A stretch of 64,000 nt of DNA from Endozoicomonas numazuensis (GCF_000722635.1 NZ_JOKH01000010.1:1-64000); one strand, 5' to 3'. Counted from the first letter of the stretch, positions 1 to 8,864 are shown. The notes: a model not told the origin generated them from the sequence alone. Made by a program: numbers and translations.

Positions 1-233
1 ACTTTGACTGTTGGATAAGAAGGCGGTTGCGAAGTCTGCTCTGGTATCAATGGAAAAGAAGCCCAAAGCGGTACAAGGAGCTGCGAAAGCAGGGAATCAG
101 TGACAAACTGACAAGGCAAACGGTAGCTTCAGGAAAAGGACATTGGCGAGTGAGCCGGAGTCCTGCGTTACACATGGCGCTACCCAATAGTTGGTTTGAT
201 AAGTTAGGTTTAATCAGATTGTTGGCCGCTTAA
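1..233 (+). CDS. Group II intron reverse transcriptase/maturase, C-terminal end (partial)
   Basis: Open from the left edge in the frame beginning at base 3; the first 20 or so residues read FDCWIRRRLRSLLWYQWKR. This and the later SRSPALHMALPN are typical of the C-terminal maturase/DNA-binding end of bacterial group II intron-encoded proteins, which splice the intron RNA and drive retrohoming. Only about 76 residues are present; the reverse transcriptase domain lies outside the window. The stop codon is followed at once by structured intron RNA, as expected for an ORF in domain IV. Family assignment is secure; subclass was not determined. Confidence 0.85.
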   Translation, partial: FDCWIRRRLRSLLWYQWKRSPKRYKELRKQGISDKLTRQTVASGKGHWRVSRSPALHMALPNSWFDKLGLIRLLAA

Positions 234-242
234 CTGGCCGAA

Positions 243-313
243 ACGCCCAGTACGGACCCGTATGCTGGGTGTTGTGGGAGGAGCGTAGCCGTGAGGCTAC
301 GTCCTATCCCGAT
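243..313 (+). mobile_element. 3' end of a group II intron (domains V and VI)
   Basis: Two consecutive hairpins follow the maturase stop. The first pairs CGCCCAG with CTGGGTG around a TACGG/CCGTA stem (243-273). The second pairs GGGAGGAGCGTAGCC with GGCTACGTCC-TATCCC (about 278-310), with an unpaired A on the 3' side as expected for the branch point. The intron should end in AT at 312-313. The 3' exon, beginning CTCAAGTC, is already inside xni on the other strand. Domain boundaries are by eye. Confidence 0.75.
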
Positions 314-1068
314 CTCAAGTCTTTCATCCGAACACCTACCTCAATATCACAAGCCAGTGTAGCCAGTTTTAAACTCAGTAGTGCCTGGTCTTTTTGTTTG
401 ATAACCTTTCCCGCCGCACCCTTGGCATCCTCTGCCAGTAAAAATACATTACTCATTGTCTGGTGTTCCAGAATTAAGGCAGTTGCTCCTTTGTCGCCTA
501 CACCCTGAACACCAGGAACATCTCCCACGCCTGCAATGGCCCAGAATTCGGTCAGCTTGTCAGCGCCAAAACCATAAAGGTTTTGTACGTTCTGTCCTTG
601 ATAATCAAGCTTCTGAAAATGATCTCGTAACTTGATGTGTGGTGAAGCCAGCAATTGTAGGAAAATACGATCTGTTGAAAGAATGGTGGTTCTCACCTCT
701 GCTTTTGAGGCTTTTGAAGCTATTGCAGCAATGACATCATCTGCCTCAAGTCCTGATTTTCTGAAAGTTTTGACTCCCATCTTTTGGAAAGCTCGATTGA
801 AGTCTCCCAGTCTTTTTCTTAGAGAGTCGGGCATGGGCTTGCGACCCTTTTTATAATCAGGAAAAAGCTCATGTCTCCAAGTAGGCGGGTTACCATCAAA
901 AACAATCAGACAATGAGTTGGAGATGTTTCCTTAATGGCACGAATTAATGATGAGAGGGTGGCTGAAACAGCACCATCTACCTGGCTGTCTTCATCAGGT
1001 GCTCTTACCGCAGCATGAACTCTGCGAATCAGGTTAAGCGCATCAATTAACAGTAGATGAGGGGGCAT
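304..1068 (-). CDS. xni: Flap endonuclease Xni (5'-3' exonuclease fold)
   Basis: Resembles E. coli Xni (YgdG), a structure-specific flap endonuclease related to the DNA polymerase I 5' nuclease domain. The N-terminus MPPHLLLIDALNLIRRVHA contains the metal-binding Asp, LEADDVIAAIA is the central acidic motif, and the helix-hairpin-helix region lies in VGDVPGVQGVGDKGA. The start at 1068 fits the family N-terminus and has AGGA 8 bases upstream; the longer reading frame to 1143 does not. Length is 254 residues, normal for the family. The last two or three codons and the stop come from the adjacent group II intron, so the natural C-terminus has been replaced, probably harmlessly. Confidence 0.88.
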   Translation of the reverse strand: MPPHLLLIDALNLIRRVHAAVRAPDEDSQVDGAVSATLSSLIRAIKETSPTHCLIVFDGNPPTWRHELFPDYKKGRKPMPDSLRKRLGDFNRAFQKMGVKTFRKSGLEADDVIAAIASKASKAEVRTTILSTDRIFLQLLASPHIKLRDHFQKLDYQGQNVQNLYGFGADKLTEFWAIAGVGDVPGVQGVGDKGATALILEHQTMSNVFLLAEDAKGAAGKVIKQKDQALLSLKLATLACDIEVGVRMKDLRSG

Positions 1069-1380
1069 TCCGTTTTTCCTGAGCAGCCACGAGCTATAAA
1101 AGTATTCAGATTTTGAAAGAAAAAGAATGACTTTGTCAGTCAATTTTCTGGGTACAAGACTACCATAAATCCGGCTTCTCTGATTTATGGTTCTTTCCTG
1201 CTCTTGCTATCGGTTTTATGGGTATTTTTACTGTCAACGATCGGTTTTTTTCGTTATCTTTGGCATCTTGTCAGCCATCTGGGGCTTGCTTGTCTGATAG
1301 TTTCCAAACTTATATTGGAAAGCTAAGGATTGGCAGATACCCAGAGCCTTTAAGCAGTAGGCTCGTAATCAGGATCAGAA
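1069..1380. other. Intergenic region between divergent xni and metZ
   Basis: Divergent promoter region of 312 bp. A possible metZ -10 is TATATT at 1311-1316, with TTGCTT or TTGTCT upstream at non-ideal spacing. I see no clear operator, S-box or other riboswitch, or small gene. A 61-codon reading frame here has no family resemblance and no good ribosome site. Confidence 0.4.
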
Positions 1381-2580
1381 ATGAAAGACAACGACGTGAG
1401 TAACCACCAGGATCAATGGGCATTCGAAACCCAGGCTATCAGGACTGGCGTTATCCGCAGCGGTGAAAGAGAACACAGTGAAGCCATTTACCTGACTTCC
1501 AGTTTTACCTATGACAGTGCTGAGCAGGCTCAGGCAGTATTCGCGGGTGATGAAGAAGGTAATGTTTACTCACGGTACACCAACCCTTCAGTAAAAATGT
1601 TTGAAGATCGCATGGCTGCCCTTGAAGGGGGCGAGCTGGCTTGTGCGGCTTCTTCTGGTATGGCAGCGATTCTGGGTATGTGCATGGGGCTGCTGAAAGC
1701 AGGTGATCATGTCATTTGTTCACGCAGTGTTTTTGGTACTACAGTAACTGTTTTTGCCAAGTATCTGGATAAGTTTGGGGTTAAAACGACCTTTGTAGAC
1801 TTTACAGATTATCAGCAGTGGCGAGATGCCATGCGCCCAGAAACACGCTTACTTTTTCTTGAAACGCCGTCCAACCCATTAGGAGAAGTAGTTGATCTGG
1901 AAATCATGGCTTCTATTGCCCATGAGAACGATGCGTTACTGATGGTGGATAACTGTTTTTGCACACCCGCTTTGCAGCAGCCTCTAAAGCTTGGTGCTGA
2001 TATTGTCGTTCATTCTACGACCAAATTTATTGACGGTCAGGGTCGTTGCATGGGCGGTGTGGCTGTGGGACGTAAAGAGCTAATCAACGAGATGCACTTA
2101 TGGCAGCGGGCTGCGGGTGCCTCCATGAGTCCATTTAATGCATGGAACTTCTATAAGGCTCTCGAAACTCTTAACCTGAGAATGGAAGCGCACTGTAGAA
2201 ATGCCATGGCACTGGCCCAATGGTTGGAAGAGCATCCTTCTGTTGAAAAAGTGCATTACAGTGGTCTTGAATCTCATCCGGGTCATAGTCTGGCCAAGCG
2301 TCAGCAAAAAGCGTTTGGTGGTGTGCTCGCATTTGAAGTAAAAGGTGGTAGAGAGCAAGCCTGGAAAGTGATGGATGCTGTATCCTTTATTTCCAGAACA
2401 GCCAATCTGGGTGATACCCGAACGACTATTACTCACCCGGCAACGACTACCCACTGTCGCCTCTCTGATGAAGATAAGGCAAGAGCAGGTATTTCAGAAA
2501 ATCTGATCAGGGTAGCTGTAGGTCTTGAAAATTTTGAAGATTTGAAAACAGATCTCGAAAAAGGATTGGCGCAGCTTTAA
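1381..2580 (+). CDS. metZ: O-succinylhomoserine sulfhydrylase
   Basis: PLP-dependent Cys/Met metabolism enzyme that makes homocysteine directly from O-succinylhomoserine and sulfide in methionine biosynthesis. Visible hallmarks are YSRYTNPSV, the substrate/PLP segment LEGGELACAASSGMAAI, the PLP Asp in LLMVDNCFCTPALQQPL, and the Schiff-base Lys in VVHSTTKFIDGQGRCMGG. The GQGR after the Lys is typical of MetZ rather than MetB or MetY. The ATG at 1381 has GGATCAG just upstream; a GTG five codons later is an alternative. Length 399 residues, as usual. Single gene followed by a hairpin repeat. Confidence 0.93.
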   Translation: MKDNDVSNHQDQWAFETQAIRTGVIRSGEREHSEAIYLTSSFTYDSAEQAQAVFAGDEEGNVYSRYTNPSVKMFEDRMAALEGGELACAASSGMAAILGMCMGLLKAGDHVICSRSVFGTTVTVFAKYLDKFGVKTTFVDFTDYQQWRDAMRPETRLLFLETPSNPLGEVVDLEIMASIAHENDALLMVDNCFCTPALQQPLKLGADIVVHSTTKFIDGQGRCMGGVAVGRKELINEMHLWQRAAGASMSPFNAWNFYKALETLNLRMEAHCRNAMALAQWLEEHPSVEKVHYSGLESHPGHSLAKRQQKAFGGVLAFEVKGGREQAWKVMDAVSFISRTANLGDTRTTITHPATTTHCRLSDEDKARAGISENLIRVAVGLENFEDLKTDLEKGLAQL

Positions 2581-2644
2581 GCCAAGTCAGTCTGGAGCAG
2601 AAAAGGAATTCTGTTCTTTTGCGTCATTTGGCCGATAAAACAGC

Positions 2645-2700
2645 CTGGGAGCCTGACTGGGAATAGCGTCCGAGCTGTCTATTCTCGGTCAGCCTCCTAG
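2645..2700. repeat. Imperfect palindromic hairpin repeat, copy 1
   Basis: Arms 2645-2666 and 2679-2700 match at about 18 of 22 positions; the right arm reads CTATTCTCGGTCAGCCTCCT followed by AG. The same sequence forms the left end of the element at 6713-6881 and resembles hairpins at 32295-32353 and 36505-36545. It lies 65 bp past the metZ stop. It could act as a terminator-like structure but has no T-run. Confidence 0.7.
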
Positions 2701-2787
2701 AGCACAAGAAACATAGATCATCGTTGATGGTCATGTTTATTTCTATAAAAAGCCGGGTCATCAAGAATAAAAACGGAATCCCTACCA

Positions 2788-3687
2788 ATGAATGAAGTCA
2801 ATCAATGTATTCATGCTCTGAGCAAGATCATTCGTGGCAAAGATCAGGAGATCAGGCTTGCCGTTTGTTGCCTTCTAGCCAGAGGTCATTTGCTGATAGA
2901 AGACTTGCCCGGCATGGGTAAAACAACGTTGGTTCATGCTTTGGCCCAAGTATTGGGCTTAGGCCATCAGCGTGTTCAGTTCACCAGTGATTTGTTGCCT
3001 GCCGATATCACTGGTGTCACCGTGTTTGACAAGAATACTTCCACCTTTGTTTTTCAGTCCGGACCGGTGTTTTCCCAACTCTTACTGGCTGATGAAATCA
3101 ACCGGGCTTCACCCAGAACTCAAAGCGCTTTACTTGAAGCCATGGAAGAGCGTCAGGTTTCAGTGAATGGCCAGCGGCAACCTCTACCAGATCCATTTTT
3201 CGTTGTTGCGACTCAAAACCCGGTTTATCAGGAGGGAACATTCCCTTTACCTGAGTCTCAGCTTGATCGCTTTCTGATGCAGCTGGAGCTGGGTTATCCT
3301 GATCCAGAGTCAGAAAAAGCTATTTTAAAAGGTGAGGCTGGGCGTGTAGAGCTGGGTAATCTGTCTACGTTTCTGATTGCTGAGCAATTAATCAAATTGC
3401 AGAATGAAGTCATTCAGGTGCATGTTGGAGACATGTTGCTGGACTACGTGATGAGATTGATTACTAAGACAAGAGAAGCAGAGTATTTCAAAGTAGGGTT
3501 GTCTCCGCGAGCGGGTTTGGCTTTGATGAGTGCTGCAAAGGCCTGGGCCTGGATGGAAGGCCGGGATTACGTCATTCCCGAGGATGTTCAGGCTGTTTTT
3601 GTAGCCGTGGTGGGTCATAGATTGCAGGTAAAAGAGCAGGGCAAGTCTGTCAGAGAACTGCTGACTACCACTCAAGTCATGGGGTAA
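2788..3687 (+). CDS. MoxR-family AAA+ ATPase
   Basis: AAA+ chaperone-like ATPase of the MoxR class, which usually works with a DUF58 (vWA-like) partner encoded next door to mature or activate other proteins. Walker A is GMGKTT (about residues 40-45), Walker B LLADEINRA (about 107), sensor region VVATQNPVYQEGTFPLPESQLDRF. Length 299 residues, full for the family. The stop is 4 bp before the GTG of the DUF58 gene, so the pair and the following transglutaminase gene form a tight operon. The substrate is not evident. Confidence 0.92.
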   Translation: MNEVNQCIHALSKIIRGKDQEIRLAVCCLLARGHLLIEDLPGMGKTTLVHALAQVLGLGHQRVQFTSDLLPADITGVTVFDKNTSTFVFQSGPVFSQLLLADEINRASPRTQSALLEAMEERQVSVNGQRQPLPDPFFVVATQNPVYQEGTFPLPESQLDRFLMQLELGYPDPESEKAILKGEAGRVELGNLSTFLIAEQLIKLQNEVIQVHVGDMLLDYVMRLITKTREAEYFKVGLSPRAGLALMSAAKAWAWMEGRDYVIPEDVQAVFVAVVGHRLQVKEQGKSVRELLTTTQVMG

Positions 3688-3691
3688 TGGC

Positions 3692-4723
3692 GTGTCAGAT
3701 GGATCGTTTGGGTCAGCTCCACCCATTAATAATAATGCTATTAAGCGAATGCTCAAACTAGAAATTAAACGGCGTTATCTAAAATGGCTTGATCGTCGTA
3801 TTCCTCCAGCATCGCATATTACTCTGGATCAAAAGCAGATATTTATTCTTCCTACTAAGGGAGGGTATATCTGGCTTGCAGTGGTCGCACTTATTTTTAT
3901 TCTTGCAGCTAACTACGCTAATAGCCTGGCTTTCGGGTTGTCCTTTTTTATGATCAGCCTGTTTATGTTGTCGATTCTTCATACTTGGAGGAATCTTGCA
4001 GGCATTACATTGGTTTCCAAGTCTGCTGAATCACGTCATGCAGGAGAGCTAATACCGATTAAATTGCTTTTGCAATCGAGTGGTAGAAGCAGGCACGCTG
4101 TAAAATTAGGCTGGCCTGACAATGAGCAAGTAGCTTATTCATTTATAAAGAATCAGGACAGTACGCTGCTGGTTCAAGCCAACGTCAGAGGTTGGTTTCA
4201 GCCGGGCAGGATGAGGGTAGAAAGTGTTTACCCTCTAGGGTTTTGCAGGGCATGGAGTTGGGTACAGTTTGATAGTCAGGCTTTGATTTACCCAAAGCCT
4301 GACTTTTCTCATCCTTTACCGAGCTCAAGAGGAGCTGGGGATGAAACCGGGGTTCAAACCCAGTCAGGACAAGATGATTTTGCGGGCTTCCGGCGGTACA
4401 AAACGTCTGATCTTTCGGGTCATGTTGACTGGAAAGGTTATGCAAGAACCAATGAGTTGAATACAAAGCTGTTTGAAGAGCCCATAGGGAGTCAAATAAA
4501 GCTCTCATTACAGCTTGCTCCAGGGGGAGGGCTGGAGGAAAAATTATCTGTTTTGACTGGGTGGTGTCTGCAATGTGAGTCCACCAACAAGCCATACTGT
4601 TTGTCGCTTCCTGATAAAGAGGTAGCAGCTAATATTGGGCGACAACATTTAAAAGAGTGCCTTGAAGCTTTGGCCTTATTTTCCTACGGCAAGAAGGAAT
4701 CTGGAGGCACCCATGTTAGCTAG
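3692..4723 (+). CDS. DUF58 domain membrane protein (MoxR partner)
   Basis: Begins with GTG. Two adjacent membrane segments at about residues 55-95 (WLAVVALIFILAANYANSL and FGLSFFMISLFMLSILHTW) anchor a cytoplasmic domain. The DUF58 signature lies around DDFAGFRRYKTSDLSGHVDWKGYA. DUF58 proteins are regularly encoded between a MoxR ATPase and a TgpA-type transglutaminase, as here. The end overlaps the next gene's start by 11 bp, implying translational coupling. Length 343 residues. Confidence 0.88.
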   Translation: MSDGSFGSAPPINNNAIKRMLKLEIKRRYLKWLDRRIPPASHITLDQKQIFILPTKGGYIWLAVVALIFILAANYANSLAFGLSFFMISLFMLSILHTWRNLAGITLVSKSAESRHAGELIPIKLLLQSSGRSRHAVKLGWPDNEQVAYSFIKNQDSTLLVQANVRGWFQPGRMRVESVYPLGFCRAWSWVQFDSQALIYPKPDFSHPLPSSRGAGDETGVQTQSGQDDFAGFRRYKTSDLSGHVDWKGYARTNELNTKLFEEPIGSQIKLSLQLAPGGGLEEKLSVLTGWCLQCESTNKPYCLSLPDKEVAANIGRQHLKECLEALALFSYGKKESGGTHVS

Positions 4724-6716
4724 TGCACTGGTTAGCAGAGCGTCAACGCTTTGGTTAATTGCAGCACTCTTGTTGGTGTTATTACCAGTCTGGAAACAGG
4801 TACCTGCGATTATCATTCTGTTAGGGTGCTTTTCAGCGGGGTGGCGAATTGCGATTTTGCTGGGTAGAGGTCATTGGTTGCCTTTATGGTTACGGTTTGG
4901 ACTGATCTTGATAGCTCTTGGTTCGGTAGGTCTCAGCTTTAAACCATTGATCTCTCTGGAATCCTCGGTTTCTATTCTGGCGGCAGGGTATGCTCTGAAA
5001 CTGCTGGAAATGAGAAGCCAGAGAGACGCTCTGGTAGTGGTCTATATTGGCTATTTTCTGGTGGCTACCGCAGTTCTGTTTTCCCAGACATTATTGCAAG
5101 CCGGCTATCTGATGTTCTGTCTTCTTATATTAATTGCAGCTCAGCAGGGTTTGTTTCGTTCTTCTGGCTCTACTCCCGTTACTTCCAGTTTCAAGTTTGC
5201 AGGGGCTTTGGCATTACAGGCTGTTCCCTTAACTATTCTCTTGTTTGTCCTGGTACCTCGTATGGGGCCACTCTGGTCTGTACCTCTGCCAGATAGCAGC
5301 GCCAGAACCGGCTTAACTGATGCTATGACACCCGGGGATATAGCCAGGCTCAGTCGTTCAGATGAACTGGTATTCCGCGCTCGATTCTCAGGTGATGTGC
5401 CGTTGGCTAATCAAAGATACTGGCGGGCAGTGGTGCTGGATCAATTCGACGGTAAGACCTGGAAGCAATCCGATCAGTCATTTTCCGAAGCGGGTCTACC
5501 TCGAACGAACTGGATCAGCCAGCAGCCTGAAAAGTCTGGCTGGTGGGTGAATCGTGAGAGCAGGTATCAATATGAAGTAATGATGGAGCCGACAGGAAGG
5601 CCCTGGCTGTATACCCTGGGTGCTGCCGGTGCTGTGACTGAAAACAGTTTTTTCTTCAGGACTATGAGACTGGAAGCTGATCAGCCCGTTGATAGTCGAT
5701 TGTTATATTCTATGGATGGGGTGGTTCCACAACCACGATCGATATCTATGCCAGACTGGCTTACCGAGTTGAATACTCAGATTCCCGATGTGGGTAATGA
5801 TCGTAGCCGGCAATACGCTTTAAAAGTGTTCAATCAGTCGGGGCAGGATCCGGTGAAAATGGCAGGCCAATTGCTATCATTTTTTCGTCAGAATAACTTC
5901 TATTACACTTTATCTCCTCCTCTATACGATGACATTTCTTCGGTTGATCAGTTTTTGTTTGAAGGTCAGAAAGGGTTCTGTGCTCACTATGCGGGAGCAT
6001 TCGTCTATCTCATGAGATCAGCAGGTGTGCCTGCGCGAGTAATCGGTGGATATCAGGGAGGGGAGTTTAAGGAAGATGGCAACCTTATTCAGGTGAGGCA
6101 GTTTGATGCCCATGCCTGGGCAGAAATCTGGGTGGCAGGGCAGGGATGGCTTCGGTTTGATCCCACAGCTGCCGTTTCTCCCCAGAGAGTTGAATCAGGG
6201 CTGGAAGCTGCAATAGGCGGTTCCGAAACTTTTTTACCTGACAGTCCGTTATCTCTTTATCGCTACCGAGAACTAGGCATTCTCAATAAAGTCAGGCTTG
6301 CTTTCGAAAAGGCAGAATATCAGTGGCAGAGATCGGTGGTAAATTTCAAGAAAGATGAGCAGGAAACCTTTCTTCGAGATCTCCTGGGTGACAAAGACTT
6401 TTACTGGCGGCAGGCTGTTGTCCTGACTTTTGGTGTGAGTTTGACGCTTCTCATATTGTCATTAACTCTGCTCTATCGTCGCCAAAGGTTATCTCCTTTG
6501 CAAAAAATATATAGCCGTTTCCTTAAAAAAATGGCTCGAAGAGGCTTTGTCCCTGAAGTAGGAGAGGCGGAGTTAAGCTTTGCTCGTCGTATATCGAAAT
6601 GGGATGACTCGATCGCAGAACCTGTTATGGCTTTTTGCCAGACCTATATTAAGGCGGCTTATAAGGAAAGTGATATTGAGATAGCAGAGCTTAAACGGCT
6701 TCTGGCGGGTTTCTAG
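4713..6716 (+). CDS. tgpA: TgpA-type membrane transglutaminase (DUF3488-transglutaminase-DUF4129)
   Basis: The ATG at 4713 with GGAGG 5 bases upstream is preferred over a TTG at 4662. The protein has about six N-terminal membrane helices (DUF3488), a large periplasmic transglutaminase-like domain, and a C-terminal membrane helix near VLTFGVSLTLLILSLTLLY with a short cytoplasmic tail (DUF4129). The catalytic triad is visible: Cys in GFCAHYAGAF (about 423), His in DAHAWAEIW (about 466), Asp in WLRFDPTAA (about 483). P. aeruginosa TgpA is essential; its substrate is unknown. The TAG stop is the first part of the repeat element that begins at 6713, so the last residues may be element-derived. Confidence 0.92.
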   Translation: MLASALVSRASTLWLIAALLLVLLPVWKQVPAIIILLGCFSAGWRIAILLGRGHWLPLWLRFGLILIALGSVGLSFKPLISLESSVSILAAGYALKLLEMRSQRDALVVVYIGYFLVATAVLFSQTLLQAGYLMFCLLILIAAQQGLFRSSGSTPVTSSFKFAGALALQAVPLTILLFVLVPRMGPLWSVPLPDSSARTGLTDAMTPGDIARLSRSDELVFRARFSGDVPLANQRYWRAVVLDQFDGKTWKQSDQSFSEAGLPRTNWISQQPEKSGWWVNRESRYQYEVMMEPTGRPWLYTLGAAGAVTENSFFFRTMRLEADQPVDSRLLYSMDGVVPQPRSISMPDWLTELNTQIPDVGNDRSRQYALKVFNQSGQDPVKMAGQLLSFFRQNNFYYTLSPPLYDDISSVDQFLFEGQKGFCAHYAGAFVYLMRSAGVPARVIGGYQGGEFKEDGNLIQVRQFDAHAWAEIWVAGQGWLRFDPTAAVSPQRVESGLEAAIGGSETFLPDSPLSLYRYRELGILNKVRLAFEKAEYQWQRSVVNFKKDEQETFLRDLLGDKDFYWRQAVVLTFGVSLTLLILSLTLLYRRQRLSPLQKIYSRFLKKMARRGFVPEVGEAELSFARRISKWDDSIAEPVMAFCQTYIKAAYKESDIEIAELKRLLAGF

Positions 6717-6881
6717 GAGGCTGACCGAGAATAGCGTCCGAGCATAAAATTCAGTAGAACGAGTCAGCTTTTTCACTGAATTTGTGCGAATAGTTGACCT
6801 ATTTAAGCAAATTCAACGGAAAAGATGGCCGCTCTTTCTGGATTTCAGGCCGAAATTGCCTTAAGTCCGACAGGCTCCTAG
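6713..6881. repeat. MITE-like element with imperfect terminal inverted repeats
   Basis: A 169-bp segment opening with CTAGGAGGCTGACCGAGAAT and closing with the complement of CTAGGAGCCTGTCGGACTTA, so the ends share CTAGGAG-CTG-C-GA. The left end matches the hairpin at 2645-2700. The right end is identical over 20 bases (CTTAAGTCCGACAGGCTCCT) to both arms of the palindrome at 32295-32353. There is no coding capacity. The left end supplies the tgpA stop codon. It resembles a non-autonomous mobile element; I do not see the matching transposase in the window. Confidence 0.65.
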
Positions 6882-6963
6882 AGTAAAGACTGCCTTATGC
6901 CTTGATTCTGAATCCTTCTGGCAGGCCAGAGGGCCTCAGTACTTATTCGCATCTTCCCTATTT

Positions 6964-8142
6964 CTAACTGTGCCCAAATGTTGGTGGCTTCGGAGCTTTT
7001 TGGCTCAAGTAGTGGTTAATGTATTGAAGAGTGCTCTGTCCATCTTCTGTTCCTGGACAAATCAGATAAACCTTGGGGGGGCGGGTTTTATGAGGGTGAC
7101 TGCTCATATATCGACTGATGGCCACGCAGGCAATCGTTGCTGCTCTTTGAGGGGTAATGTTCAGTTCAGTGCTGAATATGGGGATAGCAATACTGGACAG
7201 GTTTTTTCTGTGAGCGGCGTCAATGACCGATTGGTAAGTGTTGATCAACTCTGAATGAATGTTTTTTGAATCGGAGTGAGGAAGCATGGCGTGAACCATG
7301 TGACTGAACCCTTTGCCTTGAAGTGCGGGGCTGGGAGAAATGGCCGCCAGTCCTGGCTTCATCTTTTTGATGGATTCCAAAAATCCTTTTCTGGCTAATC
7401 CAGGATCAATTCTGGAGAGTTGATTCAGTAGTGAAGTCTCATTTTTCGAGCCTTTCGGAGTGTATGGGCAAGCTATCGCCTGGATAGGAGGTATTCGTGA
7501 TTCGTTTATCTTGCTGATATCACCGGATAATAGAAAGACTTCTTTTTCCAGTAGCTCTTCTGCCGGTATTCTTGGCTCAGTGCCGACTTGTGATTCGACC
7601 GGCGTTTCTTGATGAGGCGTGAGAAGAATCTGAAGGGGGCGAACAAAATCGGCAAGCTCATGGGTGCCTTCTGCGGGGAGCCCCAATGTGAGATCTTTGA
7701 GTACAGTCGGCCAGTTTTTAGCAAGCACCTGATTCACCAATTGGGAGTAGGTTTGCATTTCTTTCAGAGAGCCCTGTTTGTAAGTCTTGTTCTGGAGGCT
7801 TTTTGCCTGACTCAGGAGTTTATTATGAAACTCTGCGAAGAGGTCAGATGATTCGGGCAATGAATTGACATCAATGCCTATTCGAGAGAAGTCGCTTTTG
7901 GATTGCAGAACAGATCGGTTAACGCGTGACTGTGGGTTATCGTCCAGCTTAACTTTTCGGTGGCTTAGGCTGGCATAAGGATTGGCGCCCTTTGCTTTAG
8001 CTTCCTGCAGCAAGGCAGCAGGATCCTCCAGTACGCGGGTTTTCCGGCTCCAGGTAAACGCTGAGCGTAATTTGTGTTTTACCCAGCTTTTGAAAATCTG
8101 CCAGTTAGATGCTGAACTGACCGAATCAGTCGTTGGATTCAT
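6964..8142 (-). CDS. Macro-domain protein, possible ADP-ribose-binding effector
   Basis: 392 residues with no signal peptide. The C-terminal half (about 190-380) reads like a macro domain: an INESRIPPIQAIACPYTP opening, GKGFSHMVHAML in the place of the usual VIHAVGP strand, then YQSVIDAAHRKNLSSIAIPIFST and the helix AATIACVAISRYM. Macro domains bind or hydrolyse ADP-ribose. The N-terminal half is basic and Ser-rich with a helical segment and matches nothing I recognise. It stands alone between the repeat element and the thioesterase gene. An export role is inference only; an ADP-ribosyl hydrolase or a structural relic are alternatives. Confidence 0.6.
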   Translation of the reverse strand: MNPTTDSVSSASNWQIFKSWVKHKLRSAFTWSRKTRVLEDPAALLQEAKAKGANPYASLSHRKVKLDDNPQSRVNRSVLQSKSDFSRIGIDVNSLPESSDLFAEFHNKLLSQAKSLQNKTYKQGSLKEMQTYSQLVNQVLAKNWPTVLKDLTLGLPAEGTHELADFVRPLQILLTPHQETPVESQVGTEPRIPAEELLEKEVFLLSGDISKINESRIPPIQAIACPYTPKGSKNETSLLNQLSRIDPGLARKGFLESIKKMKPGLAAISPSPALQGKGFSHMVHAMLPHSDSKNIHSELINTYQSVIDAAHRKNLSSIAIPIFSTELNITPQRAATIACVAISRYMSSHPHKTRPPKVYLICPGTEDGQSTLQYINHYLSQKAPKPPTFGHS

Positions 8143-8333
8143 TCTTTTTTTAGCTCAGGGCTGTCGCCAGAAATCTACCGATAGTTTTCAGTATAAACAG
8201 TTCATTTCAGGTAAGGGTGTTCAGGGCTGAGTGGTATCTCATAAGGCTGGCTGACAGCTTTTTGAAAGAAAGCTGCCGGTTTTCTGGCGAATGGCGGCAC
8301 ACGCAAGAAATGCTGCGTCAATGCATCGACTGA

Positions 8334-8714
8334 TCAGGTTCTCTTTCTGGCTATATAAAACCCTTGATAGGTAGCAACCTGCTCCCCATTGGAGTGTATT
8401 GCTATTTCAAGGTGAAGTTTTCCATTTCTGCCTTCTTGTAAACGCTGATGGAAATCATCTGGAATGGCCGATGAGCAACTGGCAGTGAATGTTCCGGTGA
8501 CCGGGGCGTGGAATTTCATGGATTGATCGACAATCATAGCTTCTGGATCTTCCAAAGCTGTTTTTGCATGAATCATTGTGTAGGTCCAGCCACAGATAGT
8601 CGCTAATGCCCCGATACTGCCGCCAAAACCAGTGCCTTTATCATTGATATTAGGTTCCAGAGGACAGCTCATGGTAAGAACCCCATTATCGAAGCCGTCA
8701 AACTGCAGCTGCAT
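8334..8714 (-). CDS. YiiD C-terminal-type (hot-dog) thioesterase
   Basis: 126 residues from the first ATG. Matches the putative thioesterase domain found at the C-terminus of E. coli YiiD: PNINDKGTGFGGSIGALATICGW is the hallmark, followed by VDQSMKFHAPVTGTF. Family members normally carry about 15-25 more residues. The upstream frame is open and codes for TPDFQQWILSNIPLLQT, which looks like that missing N-terminus, but contains no ATG, GTG or TTG. The true start may be an unusual codon such as ATA or ATT near 8770-8790, where AGAGGG lies upstream. Substrate unknown. Confidence 0.8.
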   Translation of the reverse strand: MQLQFDGFDNGVLTMSCPLEPNINDKGTGFGGSIGALATICGWTYTMIHAKTALEDPEAMIVDQSMKFHAPVTGTFTASCSSAIPDDFHQRLQEGRNGKLHLEIAIHSNGEQVATYQGFYIARKRT

Positions 8715-8864
8715 TGTCTGCAGGAGTGGAATGTTGCTAAGAATCCACTGTTGAAAGTCGGGTGTGAGTGTTGGCGTCTTTATTGTTATGCCCTCTTAAC
8801 TGTTCGGGGAGCTGTTCGCTCTCTTTAACCCTGATAACGAAAAGTTTTAAATCTGTTGATGGAT

